A stretch of DNA of 64,000 nt from Arthrobacter sp. Alg241-R88 (lineage in GTDB: Bacteria > Actinomycetota > Actinomycetes > Actinomycetales > Micrococcaceae). Shown piece after piece: positions 17,163 through 26,863 of this stretch; positions within the stretch are counted from its first letter, which is position 1; each line of letters begins with the position of its first letter. The translations under genes were made by a program, and so were the position numbers. The notes under the pieces were generated by a model, which worked only from the letters and a program-made list of their open reading frames with translations, was not told the origin of the DNA and ran no database searches. The stretch spans positions 5 through 64,004 of the forward strand of contig NZ_UNRG01000004.1 in NCBI RefSeq assembly GCF_900537115.1, written 5' to 3'.

Positions 17163-18140
17163 TCAGCCCAGCCGCTTCCGCAAGGCCACGACAGCTCCCG
17201 TCAGTGCTGCCGCGCCCGCTACCATCCGCTGCGCCGTCCGCCGCCGCCCGTGCCATCCCCCTGTTGTGGCAGCCTTTCCGATGGATTGCGACGCCTGGTG
17301 AAGGTTTCCGGGAGTTACGGAGGTGGACCGCCACCGGGAGAGCTGGCGGTGGTCCACCTGGCGAGCAGCGGCCGCTTCCACTGCGCCTGGGGTGAACTTG
17401 TGCTGCAGCACCAGGAGGCGGCCCCCAAATCCTCCTGCGACGGTTTCCCGGCGCGGACGCGCTGCCAGCTTCACGACGGCTTTCGCCACCCGCTGCGGCG
17501 TGTAGACGGGGGGCATCGCCATCGGGCGGCGGCCGGTGAAGTTGGCTGCGTTCTGGTAAAACGGGGTGTCAATGGTGGCCGGGAGCACCGTGCACACGTG
17601 CACCCCGCTGACGCCTTCGCGGGCCAGTTCCGAGCGCAGGCTGATGCTGAGTGCCCGCACCGCGGCCTTGGAGACGGAATATGCGGCGGAGTAGGGCAGC
17701 GGGACTTCTGCCACGATGGACGAAACATTAATCAGGGTGCCCGAGCCTTGGGCTGTTTGGCGGGTCAGCGCCGCCCGGGCGCCATTGACATAGCCGGTGA
17801 TGTTGACATCCAGTACCCGCTGGAACTCCTTTGGAGGGATCTCGGTGAGCAGGCCGAAGGCGCCGACCGCTGCGTTGTTGACCCACACATCCAACCGCCC
17901 GAATTCCTCGACGGCACGGGATGCCAGTGCCTCCACCTTGCCCGGATCGGTGACGTCGGTGGGGACGGCGATGGCCTTCGCACCGCGTTTCCTGCATTGT
18001 GCAGCCACGGCTTCCAGTGATTCCGATCCCCGGGCAGCCAGGACCAGCCGGGCACCCTTGGCGGCGAAGCGCAGGGCAGTGGCCCTCCCGATCCCGCTGG
18101 ACGCGCCGGTGATCACCACCACCGAATTGCTGACGCGCAT
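17163..18140 (-). CDS. SDR family oxidoreductase
   Basis: A short-chain dehydrogenase/reductase with the cofactor motif TGASSGIG at residues 11-18, the NNAAVG block, catalytic Ser in NVSS and the YSVSK active-site pair. The first 250 residues form the usual Rossmann enzyme. The extra 75 residues end in a hydrophobic stretch (MVAGAAALTGAVVALRKRLG), possibly a membrane anchor. TDVTD after strand 3 does not decide cofactor; an Arg-rich loop (AARGSES) suggests NADP(H). Substrate unknown. It stands alone on the minus strand. Confidence 0.88.
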   Translation of the reverse strand: MRVSNSVVVITGASSGIGRATALRFAAKGARLVLAARGSESLEAVAAQCRKRGAKAIAVPTDVTDPGKVEALASRAVEEFGRLDVWVNNAAVGAFGLLTEIPPKEFQRVLDVNITGYVNGARAALTRQTAQGSGTLINVSSIVAEVPLPYSAAYSVSKAAVRALSISLRSELAREGVSGVHVCTVLPATIDTPFYQNAANFTGRRPMAMPPVYTPQRVAKAVVKLAARPRRETVAGGFGGRLLVLQHKFTPGAVEAAAARQVDHRQLSRWRSTSVTPGNLHQASQSIGKAATTGGWHGRRRTAQRMVAGAAALTGAVVALRKRLG

Positions 18141-18276
18141 TCCGCCTCCCCTTTCGAACGAACACCCGATTAAACACTAAGTAGGCTTAGTGTTCGATGC
18201 TACCTACGCGGGGCCGGCGGGACAACGGTCCGGCACGACATCGGTCCGTCTGCGGCTTAGGTGAAGAAGGGGGAAC

Positions 18277-19464
18277 TCAGGTGAAAGCGGATTTTCCGGT
18301 GACCGCCCTGCCCACGATCAGCGAGTTGATCTCGTAGGTGCCCTCGTAGGTGTAAAGGATTTCGGCGTCACCGAACAGCTTGCCCATTTCATAATCGCTG
18401 CTGATGCCATTGCCGCCCAGGAGTGAACGGCCCATGGCCACCGAGGCACGTGCCAACCGGGTGATGGTCGCTTTGGCCATGGCCGCCTGCGCCATCTCAA
18501 GCTTCCCGCCTTCCTGGATGCGGGCCAACTGCACCATCAGCGCCAAGGATGCGGACGCGTTGCCCAGGATGTCCGCCAGCTGCTGCTGGACCAGCTGGAA
18601 TCGGGCCAGCTCCTTGCCGAACTGCCGCCTGCCCAAGGTGTAGGCACGGGCGACGTCGAAGGCCGCGAGCTGGATGCCGGCACCTTGCCAGCCGACCCAG
18701 GCCCGGGAGTCCCGGAGCAGTTCGTTGGTGCGGGAGAAGCTGGTGGCCCCGGGCAGAAGATTGCCTGCAGGAATCCTCACGTCCTGGAGCCCAATGTCCG
18801 CGTTCTGCATGAGTCGCAGCCCGATCTTGTTGGCGATCTTGGTGGCTGTATAGCCGTCACGGTCTGTCTCAACGATGAAACCCTTGATTTCCCCGTCCGC
18901 CTCGTCCCGTGCCCATACCAGGGCGAAATCGGCGATGGTCCCGGCCCCGATCCAGCGCTTGGCCCCGTTGAGGACCCAGGTACCGCCGTCGAGCCTGGCC
19001 GAGGTTTCCAGCCCGCCGGCGATGTCCGAGCCGTGCTCCGGCTCCGTCAGCGCGAAGGCTCCTAGGTGGCGGAAAGTTTTCAGGCCCGGCAGCCACCGGG
19101 CCTTTTGCTCCTCGGACCCCAGTTGGCTGATCATCCCGAGAATCAGCTCGTTGTGGATCCCGGCCAACGCAGACAGGGACACATCCGCCCGGGCCAGCTC
19201 TACGTACATCAGGCCCTTGAAGAGGGTGGAGCTGCCGTCCAGCTGCAGGGCTCCGAGGCCGTACGTTCCCATGTCCGCCAGCAGGCCAAAAGGGAACTCC
19301 TCGCGGTTCCAGTACTCAATGGAGGGCTGCCGGACGGATGCCTGCAGGAAGCGGCGGATGGTGAAGTACCTGTCCCGCTCAGCCGCCGGCAGGAGGTCCA
19401 CGATGTACATCAGGTCGGCATCCGGAAACGGTGGTGCTCCTGCGTCATGTGCCGGGGGGTGCAT
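18277..19464 (-). CDS. acyl-CoA dehydrogenase (glutaryl-CoA dehydrogenase-like)
   Basis: This 395-residue FAD enzyme oxidises an acyl-CoA at the alpha-beta bond. FALTEPEHGSD and WVLNGAKRWIGAG are the FAD-contact blocks, and the catalytic base is expected in YTYEGTYEIN near the C-terminus. The pattern is closer to glutaryl-CoA dehydrogenase than to straight-chain enzymes, but the substrate is not proven. It is divergent from a MarR regulator gene 108 nt away, which probably controls it. It is 3 kb from the valine catabolism operon, and a role in branched-chain acyl-CoA oxidation is an alternative. Confidence 0.85.
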   Translation of the reverse strand: MHPPAHDAGAPPFPDADLMYIVDLLPAAERDRYFTIRRFLQASVRQPSIEYWNREEFPFGLLADMGTYGLGALQLDGSSTLFKGLMYVELARADVSLSALAGIHNELILGMISQLGSEEQKARWLPGLKTFRHLGAFALTEPEHGSDIAGGLETSARLDGGTWVLNGAKRWIGAGTIADFALVWARDEADGEIKGFIVETDRDGYTATKIANKIGLRLMQNADIGLQDVRIPAGNLLPGATSFSRTNELLRDSRAWVGWQGAGIQLAAFDVARAYTLGRRQFGKELARFQLVQQQLADILGNASASLALMVQLARIQEGGKLEMAQAAMAKATITRLARASVAMGRSLLGGNGISSDYEMGKLFGDAEILYTYEGTYEINSLIVGRAVTGKSAFT

Positions 19465-19536
19465 CGGCGATCCCCCTCGCTCCCAAACTGCTGTACGAAA
19501 CCATTGGATGTCCTAGTATATTGCACAGGTCCACCA

Positions 19537-19546
19537 CTCACGTGAG
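19537..19546. promoter_or_regulatory. palindrome in the MarR/acyl-CoA dehydrogenase intergenic region
   Basis: ctcacgtgag is a perfect 10-bp palindrome 26 nt before the MarR-gene start. Nearby, tagtata/tatacta supports a -10 box for the minus-strand gene. It is a candidate MarR operator, but short. Confidence 0.3.
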
Positions 19547-19572
19547 GTACATCACTTGGCGAAAGGCTGGCT

Positions 19573-20082
19573 GTGGGCAGTCCGCTATCCCGCGATCCCA
19601 TTGCAGATGCCCGCCGCAACTGGGAGGAGCGCGGCTGGGCGGACGTCGCTGCGCCGATGGCTGCCATCACGGCAATCATGCGGACCCAGCAGATCCTGCT
19701 GGCCAGGATCGAACTCACCCTCAAGCCCTTCGGGCTGACGTTCGCCCGCTATGAACTGCTCGCGCTGCTGAGCTTCGCAAGGAACGGGTCCCTTCCGATG
19801 AAGAAGGCGAGCACCCTCCTCCAGGTCCACCCGACCTCCATCACCAACGCGGTGGACCGGCTCCAGGACGCAGGGCTGGTGCGTCGCAGCCCGCACCCTA
19901 CGGACGGGCGCACCACACTGGTTGAGCTCACCGACGAGGGGCGCACCCTGGCCAAGCGCTCGACCGCGGCACTGAACGCAGCTGTTTTCAGCGATCCCGG
20001 ATTCGGGCCGGATGATGTGGACCAGCTGATCCGGATCCTACGGGACTTCCGCCGGAATGCCGGCGACTTCACTGATTCCTGA
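19573..20082 (+). CDS. MarR family transcriptional regulator
   Basis: A 169-residue winged-helix dimer of the MarR type. The DNA-binding part is at about residues 65-125 (MKKASTLLQVHPTSITNAVDRLQDAGLVRR, then the wing PHPTDGRTTLVELT). The GTG start is preceded by gaaagg. It is divergent from the acyl-CoA dehydrogenase gene, so it probably represses that gene until an acyl-CoA or acid binds. MarR regulators next to acyl-CoA genes often sense CoA thioesters; that ligand is only an inference. Confidence 0.9.
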   Translation: MGSPLSRDPIADARRNWEERGWADVAAPMAAITAIMRTQQILLARIELTLKPFGLTFARYELLALLSFARNGSLPMKKASTLLQVHPTSITNAVDRLQDAGLVRRSPHPTDGRTTLVELTDEGRTLAKRSTAALNAAVFSDPGFGPDDVDQLIRILRDFRRNAGDFTDS

Positions 20083-20126
20083 ACAGTGCACCGAGCCGCT
20101 CCTGGACGCACTTCCCAACTGCCGGA

Positions 20127-20780
20127 TCAGCGTGCGGCCTTCTTGCGCTTGATGCGCCTGACCACGAGCAGCACCACGGTTACGCCCACGGCGGCATAGA
20201 CGGCGTAGTTCAGGAACCTGGAGTACTCCTCGATAATTCTGTACTGCGTGCCCACCAGGTAGCCCAGTCCCAGGAGTGCCCCGTTCCACAGCCCGCTGCC
20301 TGCCAGGGTGTAAAGGCTGAACGTTCCAAGGTGCATGGCGGAAGCCCCGGCAGGAAGGGAGATCAGGCTCCGCACGCCCGGAAGCAACCTGCCAAAAAAG
20401 ATGGACGACCGTCCATGACGGCGGAACCAGCCCGCTGCATTCTCGAAGTCCTCGCGGTCCACCAGGGGCAGCCGGGATAAGCCGCGGATGGAACGCTCCA
20501 GCCCGAGCTTGGCGCCCAGCCAATACAGGAAAAGTGCACCCAGGTAGGCTCCCAGCGTGCTGGTGACAAAAACGAGGACCAGGTTCAGGGCCCCTTGCCT
20601 TGCAAGGTAGCCGGCCAGTGGCAAAATCACTTCGCTGGGGATGGGCGGCACCACGGTTTCAGCAAGGGTGAAGAGCCCGACCCCCCACTCGCCCAACTGC
20701 TCGATGCCGCGGGCAGCTATCCCCACGAGTCCGGTAAGGTTCTCGGTCGAGCCGCCTTCGTCCGCCGCCGTTCCCCACAT
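20127..20780 (-). CDS. DedA family membrane protein
   Basis: A 217-residue polytopic protein of the DedA/VTT (SNARE-associated) family, thought to flip phospholipids or undecaprenyl phosphate. Typical residues are the E-x(5)-P-x-P motif in AETVVPPIPSEVILPLAGYLA, the GAYLGALFLYWLGAKLG helix and FFGRLLPGVRSLISLPAGASAM. The C-terminus ends in a Lys/Arg-rich cytoplasmic tail. The start follows ggggag. It stands alone between MarR and the XRE-cupin gene. Confidence 0.92.
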   Translation of the reverse strand: MWGTAADEGGSTENLTGLVGIAARGIEQLGEWGVGLFTLAETVVPPIPSEVILPLAGYLARQGALNLVLVFVTSTLGAYLGALFLYWLGAKLGLERSIRGLSRLPLVDREDFENAAGWFRRHGRSSIFFGRLLPGVRSLISLPAGASAMHLGTFSLYTLAGSGLWNGALLGLGYLVGTQYRIIEEYSRFLNYAVYAAVGVTVVLLVVRRIKRKKAAR

Positions 20781-20856
20781 ACAACTCCCCCGTCCGCGTC
20801 CACGTTTGGTCTGCCCTGTCTACCTTACGCACCTGCACAGAGGCTGGGACCCTGGT

Positions 20857-21432
20857 TCAGGCGGGCTTTGCCCTGACATGCATCCGCTCCCCCTGCGTGC
20901 CGAAAAGGCTGAGGAATTCCACGGGCTTGCCGTCCGCGCGGCCGAACCAGTGCGGGACGCGGGTATCGAACTCTGCCGCTTCCCCGGCGCGGAGTACGAG
21001 GTCCTGGCTACCGAGGATCATTCGAAGTTTTCCGTTGAGGACGTACAGCCACTCGTAGCCCTCATGCACCTTCGGGCTGGGCTCCTCGAGCGGCCCGGCG
21101 GGCAGGATGTGTTTATAGGCCTGGATACCGCCCGGCTTCCTGGTCAGCGGAATGATCGTCATCCCCCTTGCCTTGATGGGACGCAGGTGGACACGCGGAT
21201 CCCCAGTGGCAGGAGCACCGACCAGTTCATCGAGCGGTACCTGGTGGGCTTTGGCCAGCGGCAGGAGGAGCTCGAGGTTGGGCCGGCGTTGGCCGGACTC
21301 CAGCCGGGACAGCGTGCTGACCGAGATTCCGGTGGCCTCCGCCAATGCTGACAAGGTGATGTCCCTCGCGAGACGGAGCGCCCGCAGCCTCGGGCCGACA
21401 GCCGCCAGGACGTCATCCAGTTGTTCATCCAT
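20857..21432 (-). CDS. XRE-cupin transcriptional regulator
   Basis: Residues 10-70 are an HTH_3 helix-turn-helix (ITLSALAEATGISVSTLSRLESGQRRP), and residues 110-185 a cupin ligand-binding barrel (PSPKVHEGYEWLYVLNGKL, GEAAEFDTRVPHWFG). The ATG at 21432 gives 191 residues; upstream in-frame codons overlap the divergent reductase gene and are not credible. It shares a 67-nt intergenic region with that reductase gene, with ggtccaat/attggacc at its two edges, so it probably controls both. Effector unknown. Confidence 0.9.
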   Translation of the reverse strand: MDEQLDDVLAAVGPRLRALRLARDITLSALAEATGISVSTLSRLESGQRRPNLELLLPLAKAHQVPLDELVGAPATGDPRVHLRPIKARGMTIIPLTRKPGGIQAYKHILPAGPLEEPSPKVHEGYEWLYVLNGKLRMILGSQDLVLRAGEAAEFDTRVPHWFGRADGKPVEFLSLFGTQGERMHVRAKPA

Positions 21433-21498
21433 GGTCCAATCTTGCCACTTCAGCAAAAGCCTTTGCCAGCCGAAGGAGAGGCGCCAGATCATTGGACC
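21433..21498. promoter_or_regulatory. symmetric divergent promoter with inverted repeat
   Basis: ggtccaat (21433-21440) and attggacc (21491-21498) are exact inverted copies, each next to a start codon (ATTGGACC-ATG on the minus strand, ATTGGACCT-ATG on the plus strand). An operator for the XRE-cupin protein at both transcript starts would fit. Confidence 0.45.
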
Positions 21499-21499
21499 T

Positions 21500-22477
21500 A
21501 TGACAAAATCCAAAGAATCAATGCCTGACGTCGTGATTATCGGCGGCGGCGCAGCCGGGCTGAGCGCCGCGCAGATGCTGGGCCGCAGCCGCCGCTCCGT
21601 AGTGGTGGTGGACAGCGGTGAACCACGCAACGCCCCCGCCGAGGGAGTCCATGGCTTCCTGTCCCGCGACGGCATCAAGCCCGCGGACCTCCTCGCCATT
21701 GGCCGGGGCGAGGCCGAGAGCTACGGTGCGGCCATGGTCCGGGGCAGGGTGGTTGCCGCCCGCGGGGACGTGGACCAGGGCTTCGAAGTGATGCTCGACG
21801 ACGGGACACAGCTTCGCGGACGCCGGCTCCTGGTCACCACGGGCCTGGACGACGAACTGCCGGGCCTTCCCGGTCTCCGGGAACGCTGGGGCAAGGACGT
21901 GCTGCACTGCCCGTTCTGCCACGGCTGGGAGGTGCAGGACCAGGTGATTGGCATCCTGGGGAACGGACCGTGGTCCGTGCACCAGGCCCTGCTCTTCCGG
22001 CAGTGGAGCAGCGACATCACGCTGTTCCTCAACAACAGGGTTGTCCCGTCCGACGCCGAAGCGGAACAACTGGCTGCCCGCGGGATCAAGGTGGCAGCCG
22101 GCGCGGTGGAATCGGTCCGGGTGGAGGAGGACCGCCTGCGGGGTGTTGCCCTGGCCGGCGGACCGGACGTTGCGGTGGAGGCCCTGGTGGTGGGTGCACG
22201 GGTGCGGGCACGGCTGGAAGCCTTTGCCGGCCTCGGGCTCGTTCCGTCCGAGCACTCCTCCGGAATGGGAACCTACCTTGCCACCGATGCGGATGGCGCC
22301 ACGTCCGTACCGGGCGTATGGGCGGCGGGAAACGTGACGGACCTGAAGGCGCAGGTGCTTGCCTCCGCGGCAGCTGCCGCCTGGACCGCCGTCGTGATCA
22401 ATAACCATCTGATGGCCGAGGAGATGGCCGTCGACCTGGCCGCCTACCGGGAGTCGCTTTCGCTCAGCGGTGCTTGA
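21500..22477 (+). CDS. NAD(P)/FAD-dependent oxidoreductase, thioredoxin reductase-like
   Basis: The 325-residue enzyme has an FAD motif [10 protein letters not shown] near residue 16, a redox CPFC pair (CPFCHGWE, about residues 138-145) and a C-terminal FAD block ([22 protein letters not shown]). This is the low-molecular-weight thioredoxin reductase plan. The usual NADPH motif GxGxxA is altered ([16 protein letters not shown]), as in ferredoxin-dependent or orphan reductases, so the electron donor is uncertain. It is divergent from the XRE-cupin regulator. The end overlaps the convergent enoyl-CoA hydratase gene by 14 nt. Confidence 0.88.
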   Translation: MTKSKESMPDVVIIGGGAAGLSAAQMLGRSRRSVVVVDSGEPRNAPAEGVHGFLSRDGIKPADLLAIGRGEAESYGAAMVRGRVVAARGDVDQGFEVMLDDGTQLRGRRLLVTTGLDDELPGLPGLRERWGKDVLHCPFCHGWEVQDQVIGILGNGPWSVHQALLFRQWSSDITLFLNNRVVPSDAEAEQLAARGIKVAAGAVESVRVEEDRLRGVALAGGPDVAVEALVVGARVRARLEAFAGLGLVPSEHSSGMGTYLATDADGATSVPGVWAAGNVTDLKAQVLASAAAAAWTAVVINNHLMAEEMAVDLAAYRESLSLSGA

Positions 22478-23240
22478 ATTCGGGCTGGCGTTTTTCCGTG
22501 AAAGCCGCCATGCCTTCCTTCTGGTCCTCGGTGGCGAAAAGGGAGTGGAACAGCCTGCGCTCGAACAGGACGCCTTGCGCCAGCCCGGTTTCGAAGGCGG
22601 CGTTCACGGCCTCTTTCGCCACCATGGCCGCCGGCTTGGACTTGGCGGCGATCACCTCGGCGGCCTTCAGCGCTTCCTCCACAACATCCTCAGCGGGCAC
22701 CACCCGGGACACCAGGCCGCAACGGTCAGCTTCCTCCGCCCCGATGAACCTTCCGGTCAGGATCAGGTCCATTGCTTTGGCCTTGCCCACGGCGCGGGTG
22801 AGGCGCTGGGATCCGCCCATGCCGGGCAGTACGCCCAGGTTGATCTCCGGCTGGCCGAACTTCGCGTTGTCCCCGGCGATGATGAGATCGCACATCATCG
22901 CCAGCTCGCAGCCCCCGCCCAGGGCGAATCCCGAGACTGCGGCAATCGCGGGTATGCGGAGCCTGGTGAAGTCCTCCCAGCCGCGGAACCAGTCCGCGGC
23001 GTACATGTCCATGTAACCCTGGGCCGCCATTTCTTTGATGTCAGCCCCGGCGGCGAAGGCCTTGCCTGAGCCGGTGATGACCACGGCCCCCACACCGGGA
23101 TCGGTATCCATGGCGCGGACGGCGGACACGAGCTCCTCCATGGTGGCTTTGTTCAGCGCATTCAACGCCTGCGGCCGGTTCAACGTCACCAGGCCCACCC
23201 GGCCCCGCTGTTCCACGAGGATGTTTGTGTATTCCGTCAT
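22464..23240 (-). CDS. enoyl-CoA hydratase
   Basis: A crotonase-fold enzyme of 258 residues that adds water to a 2-enoyl-CoA. The oxyanion hole is formed by [11 protein letters not shown] and [12 protein letters not shown]. The two catalytic Glu residues are expected in [11 protein letters not shown] and in the [16 protein letters not shown] block. As the last gene of the mmsA operon it would hydrate methacrylyl-CoA in valine breakdown. Its start overlaps the mmsB stop by 4 nt. Confidence 0.93.
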   Translation of the reverse strand: MTEYTNILVEQRGRVGLVTLNRPQALNALNKATMEELVSAVRAMDTDPGVGAVVITGSGKAFAAGADIKEMAAQGYMDMYAADWFRGWEDFTRLRIPAIAAVSGFALGGGCELAMMCDLIIAGDNAKFGQPEINLGVLPGMGGSQRLTRAVGKAKAMDLILTGRFIGAEEADRCGLVSRVVPAEDVVEEALKAAEVIAAKSKPAAMVAKEAVNAAFETGLAQGVLFERRLFHSLFATEDQKEGMAAFTEKRQPEFKHR

Positions 23241-24280
23241 TCGGGGCTCCCGTCGTCCTGCGCTGCCTGTGATGCTGGTGGTGCCGGTGATTCCGGGGCT
23301 GGAACGCCGGCCGCCGGGTTTCCAGCCGCCGGCGATCCGGATGCCGCCACGTCCGCCGGATTTCCCTGGGCGTTCGACCTGTCCCGAATGTCCGTGATGA
23401 TCCCGGAGAAATCCCGGCCTGCACCGCCTTCCGCGGCAAACGTATCGTAGATTTCAGCAGCCAGCGGGCCAACCCGGGCTGCAACTCCTGTACTGTGCAG
23501 TGCGTTGACGGCCAGGTTGAGGTCCTTGGCCATCAGGGCTCCGGCGAAACCGGGCTGGTAGTCGCGGTTGGCCGGGCTCGTGGGGACGGGACCGGGCACG
23601 GGGCAGTTCGTGGTGAGCGCCCAGCATTGCCCCGACGCCGCCGACGCCACATCGAACAGCGCCTGGTGGCTCAGGCCCAGCTTTTCCCCCAGCACAAAAG
23701 CCTCGCTGACGGCAATCATGGAGGCGCCCAGGATCAGGTTGTTGCAGATTTTGGCTGCCTGTCCTGCGCCGTGGGCACCGCAGTGGACAACGCGTTTGCC
23801 CATCACGTCCAGCAGCGGCAGGACTGCCTCGAAGTCCGCTTTATCGCCGCCGACCATAAACGTAAGGCTGCCCGCTTCGGCGCCCACCACTCCGCCGGAT
23901 ACCGGGGCATCCACCGAGCGGTGGCCGGCTTCAATAGCCAGCCTCGCTGCTTCCCGGGCTTCGTCCACGTTAATGGTGGAACAGTCCAGGAACATCGTTC
24001 CGGGGGCAGCCACCGCCAGCAGGCCAGGCCCGCCGGCTGTGCCCAGGTAGGCATCGAGCACATGCCGGCCGCCCGGGAACATGGTGAGGACCACGTCTGC
24101 ACCGGATACTGCCTCACCAGCACTGGCCGCAACCGGAACACCATGTGTACGGGCTGCTTCAAGGGCTGCGGGCACGACGTCGAAGCCGGCTACCGTGTAC
24201 CCCGCTTTGACCAGGTTCACCGCCATGGGTCCGCCCATGTGGCCGAGGCCCAGGAACGCAACGGTGAACTTCTCAGGCAT
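23237..24280 (-). CDS. mmsB: 3-hydroxyisobutyrate dehydrogenase
   Basis: NAD-dependent enzyme of valine catabolism that forms methylmalonate semialdehyde from 3-hydroxyisobutyrate. The dinucleotide motif [13 protein letters not shown] is at residues 11-23, followed by [24 protein letters not shown] (substrate loop) and the catalytic Lys in [11 protein letters not shown]. The enzyme proper ends near residue 300. A Pro/Ala/Gly/Ser-rich tail of about 45 residues is added, which most homologues lack. It is coupled to the genes on both sides by overlaps. Confidence 0.93.
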   Translation of the reverse strand: MPEKFTVAFLGLGHMGGPMAVNLVKAGYTVAGFDVVPAALEAARTHGVPVAASAGEAVSGADVVLTMFPGGRHVLDAYLGTAGGPGLLAVAAPGTMFLDCSTINVDEAREAARLAIEAGHRSVDAPVSGGVVGAEAGSLTFMVGGDKADFEAVLPLLDVMGKRVVHCGAHGAGQAAKICNNLILGASMIAVSEAFVLGEKLGLSHQALFDVASAASGQCWALTTNCPVPGPVPTSPANRDYQPGFAGALMAKDLNLAVNALHSTGVAARVGPLAAEIYDTFAAEGGAGRDFSGIITDIRDRSNAQGNPADVAASGSPAAGNPAAGVPAPESPAPPASQAAQDDGSPE

Positions 24281-25364
24281 GGTCCGTCTCCTTTAGCTGC
24301 AGGTCAAGTTCCTTGCTGCCCAGGGGCTCAAAGAAGCGTTCCACCTGCTGGGGCAGCACCTCCGCCAGGGTGGGCGGCCGCCAGTGTGGCGTGCGGTCCT
24401 TGTCCACTACCTGCGCCCTGATGCCCTCCCGGAAGTCCGGTGCTTCCAGGAACCGCAAACCTACCCGGTACTCCTGCGCCAGGGCCTCATCGAGGGTGAG
24501 GCCCTTCACGCGGCGGAGGGAGGCCAGCGTGACCTTCACGGCCGTGGGCGATTTCGCCTCGATGGTGTCGGCGGCAATCCGGGCCACTGCGCCGCCTTCG
24601 CCGTCGAAGCTCCGGAGGTGCCGGATAATTTCCCCGGCGTCATCCGAGGCGTAGCACCTGTCAATCCAGTCACGCTGCTCCTCAAGGGCCGAGGGCGGCG
24701 GCGCCTTGCTGTGCCGCGCGACGGCGGCTTCCGCAGTTTCGGTTTCCAGTGCCGCCAGGAGGTCCTCGAGCCTGTCCGACGGCAGGTAGTGGTCTGCGAG
24801 TCCAAGGTGCAGGGCATCCGCCCCGCTGAGGTGGGCGCCGGTCAGCGCCGCATGGGTACCCGCCTCCCCCGGCGCCCGGGACAGCAGCAGGGTGCCGCCG
24901 ACGTCGGGCGCAAAACCAATGGTCGTCTCCGGCATGCCCATCCGGGTCCGGTCAGTCACCACCCGGACCGAACCGTGCGCGGAAATCCCCACGCCGCCGC
25001 CCAGCACCAGGCCATCCATCAGCGCCACATATGGCTTCGGGTAGCGGGAGATCAGGGAATTGAGCCGGTACTCCACCTGCCAAAAGTCCGCCGTCAGCCC
25101 GCCGCCGGCCAGCATGTCCTGGTAGATGGCCACGATGTCGCCCCCGGCGCACAGCCCACGGTCACCGGCGCCCCGCACCAGGACCGTGGCAACGCCGTCG
25201 TCGTCCGCCCACGCGGTGAGCTGCTCGAGCAGCCCATCCACCATTCCCGCGGTCAACGCGTTGACGGCTTGGGGCCGGTTGAGGGTCATGATCCCCAGCC
25301 TGCCGCGGCGCTCGAACAGCACCTCGGCCTGGTTGTCCGCAGCCGGCTTCGGGCTGTCCGTCAT
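24273..25364 (-). CDS. 3-hydroxyisobutyryl-CoA hydrolase (crotonase family)
   Basis: The protein is a long crotonase-type enzyme (363 residues). It has RRGRLGIMTLNRPQAVNAL, RGAGDRGLCAGGDIVAIYQ, MDGLVLGGGVGISAHGS and PETTIGFAPDVGGTLLLSR, the pattern of 3-hydroxyisobutyryl-CoA hydrolase rather than a simple hydratase. It frees 3-hydroxyisobutyrate for MmsB. The ATG at 25364 shares one base with the mmsA TGA, which fixes the start; 18 more residues upstream are open but inside mmsA. The operon is mmsA, this gene, mmsB, enoyl-CoA hydratase. Confidence 0.92.
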   Translation of the reverse strand: MTDSPKPAADNQAEVLFERRGRLGIMTLNRPQAVNALTAGMVDGLLEQLTAWADDDGVATVLVRGAGDRGLCAGGDIVAIYQDMLAGGGLTADFWQVEYRLNSLISRYPKPYVALMDGLVLGGGVGISAHGSVRVVTDRTRMGMPETTIGFAPDVGGTLLLSRAPGEAGTHAALTGAHLSGADALHLGLADHYLPSDRLEDLLAALETETAEAAVARHSKAPPPSALEEQRDWIDRCYASDDAGEIIRHLRSFDGEGGAVARIAADTIEAKSPTAVKVTLASLRRVKGLTLDEALAQEYRVGLRFLEAPDFREGIRAQVVDKDRTPHWRPPTLAEVLPQQVERFFEPLGSKELDLQLKETDHA

Positions 25365-26863
25365 CAGCTTCCTTCCGGCATCACGAAGCTGGCCCCGTGA
25401 CGTATTCCTGAGGGCCACCGTGTGGTGACCGTCTTGGTCTTGGTGTAGAAACGGAAGGCGTCCGCGCCGTGCTGGTTCAAGTCGCCGAACCCCGACGCCT
25501 TCCAGCCGCCGAACGTGTAGTACGCGATCGGCACCGGGATGGGGACGTTGATGCCCACCATCCCCACGTCAACCCGGGCGGCGAAATCCCGGGCTGCGTC
25601 GCCATCGCGCGTGAAGATGGCCACGCCGTTGCCGAACTCATTGCTGCTGCACAACTGCAGCGCCTCGTCGTAGTCGGACGCCCGCACCACGCTGAGGACG
25701 GGACCGAAGATCTCTTGCCGGTAAATGCCCATGTCTGGCGTCACGTGGTCAAAAAGCGTTGGCCCCACCCAGAAACCGTTCCCGTAGCCTTCCACCGTGA
25801 TTCCCCGGCCGTCCGCCAGGAGCGTGGCGCCCTCGTCCAGTCCCGCCTGGATCAGGCCTTCGATCCGTTCCTTGGCGGAGGCGGCCACCACCGGGCCGAA
25901 GTCCGAGTCCCGGTCGAGGCTGTGGCCCACCTTCAGGCTCTTCACCCGGTCCTGGAGTTTGGCGACAAGCCGGTCAGCGGTTTCCTGCCCCACCGGAACA
26001 GCCACCGAAACGGCCATGCAGCGCTCCCCCGCGGAGCCGTACCCTGCACCGATGAGGGCGTCGGCAGCCTGGTCCAGGTCTGCGTCCGGCATCACCACCA
26101 TGTGGTTCTTGGCTCCGCCGAAGCACTGGGCCCGCTTGCCGTGGGCGGCCGCCGTGGCATAGATGTACTGGGCAACAGGGGTGGAGCCCACAAACCCGAT
26201 GGCTTTGACCCGGGGATCCTCCAGGAGGGCGTCCACCGCCTCCTTGTCGCCGTTGACCACGTTGAACACGCCGTCCGGCACGCCAGCTTCGGAGTACAGC
26301 TCCGCCAGGCGCAGCGGCACGGACGGATCCCGCTCGGAGGGCTTCAGGATGAAGGCGTTGCCCGCGGCCAGGGCCGGCCCGGACTTCCAGAGCGGAATCA
26401 TGGCGGGAAAGTTGAACGGCGTGATCCCGGCCACCACACCAAGGGGCTGGCGCAGTGAATGGATGTCTATCCCGGGTCCGGCCTCGGTGGAGAACTCCCC
26501 CTTGAGCAGGTGCGGCGCGCCGGCGGCGAACTCCACCACTTCCAGGCCACGCTGGATGTCTCCTCTGGCGTCGGCGAGGGTTTTTCCGTGTTCCGAGGAC
26601 AGTAGCCGCGCCAGTGCGTCCATGTCCCTGTTGACCAGGTCCACGAACCGGAGCAGGATCCGGCCGCGGCGCTGGGTGTTCATGGCCGCCCATTCCTCCT
26701 GGGCCTTTGCGGCGACAGCAACGGCATTGGTCACCTCGTCCCGGCCGGCCAACGGAACATGGGCCTGGACGGTTCCGGTGCAGGGGTCAAAGACGTCGCC
26801 GAAGCGGCCGGAGCTGCCGCCCGCATGCTGGCCGCCGACGTAGTGGGAAAGCTCGCGCACCAT
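25364..26863 (-). CDS. mmsA: CoA-acylating methylmalonate-semialdehyde dehydrogenase
   Basis: An aldehyde dehydrogenase-fold enzyme (499 residues) that converts methylmalonate semialdehyde to propionyl-CoA with NAD and CoA. The family signature is ITPFNFPAMIPLWKSGPALAAGN, FVGSTPVAQYIYA, and the nucleophilic Cys in GSAGERCMA near residue 285. It is the first gene of a four-gene valine catabolism operon. The start has aaggag 10 nt upstream. Its promoter lies in the 182-nt gap shared with the divergent xthA gene. Confidence 0.96.
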   Translation of the reverse strand: MVRELSHYVGGQHAGGSSGRFGDVFDPCTGTVQAHVPLAGRDEVTNAVAVAAKAQEEWAAMNTQRRGRILLRFVDLVNRDMDALARLLSSEHGKTLADARGDIQRGLEVVEFAAGAPHLLKGEFSTEAGPGIDIHSLRQPLGVVAGITPFNFPAMIPLWKSGPALAAGNAFILKPSERDPSVPLRLAELYSEAGVPDGVFNVVNGDKEAVDALLEDPRVKAIGFVGSTPVAQYIYATAAAHGKRAQCFGGAKNHMVVMPDADLDQAADALIGAGYGSAGERCMAVSVAVPVGQETADRLVAKLQDRVKSLKVGHSLDRDSDFGPVVAASAKERIEGLIQAGLDEGATLLADGRGITVEGYGNGFWVGPTLFDHVTPDMGIYRQEIFGPVLSVVRASDYDEALQLCSSNEFGNGVAIFTRDGDAARDFAARVDVGMVGINVPIPVPIAYYTFGGWKASGFGDLNQHGADAFRFYTKTKTVTTRWPSGIRHGASFVMPEGS

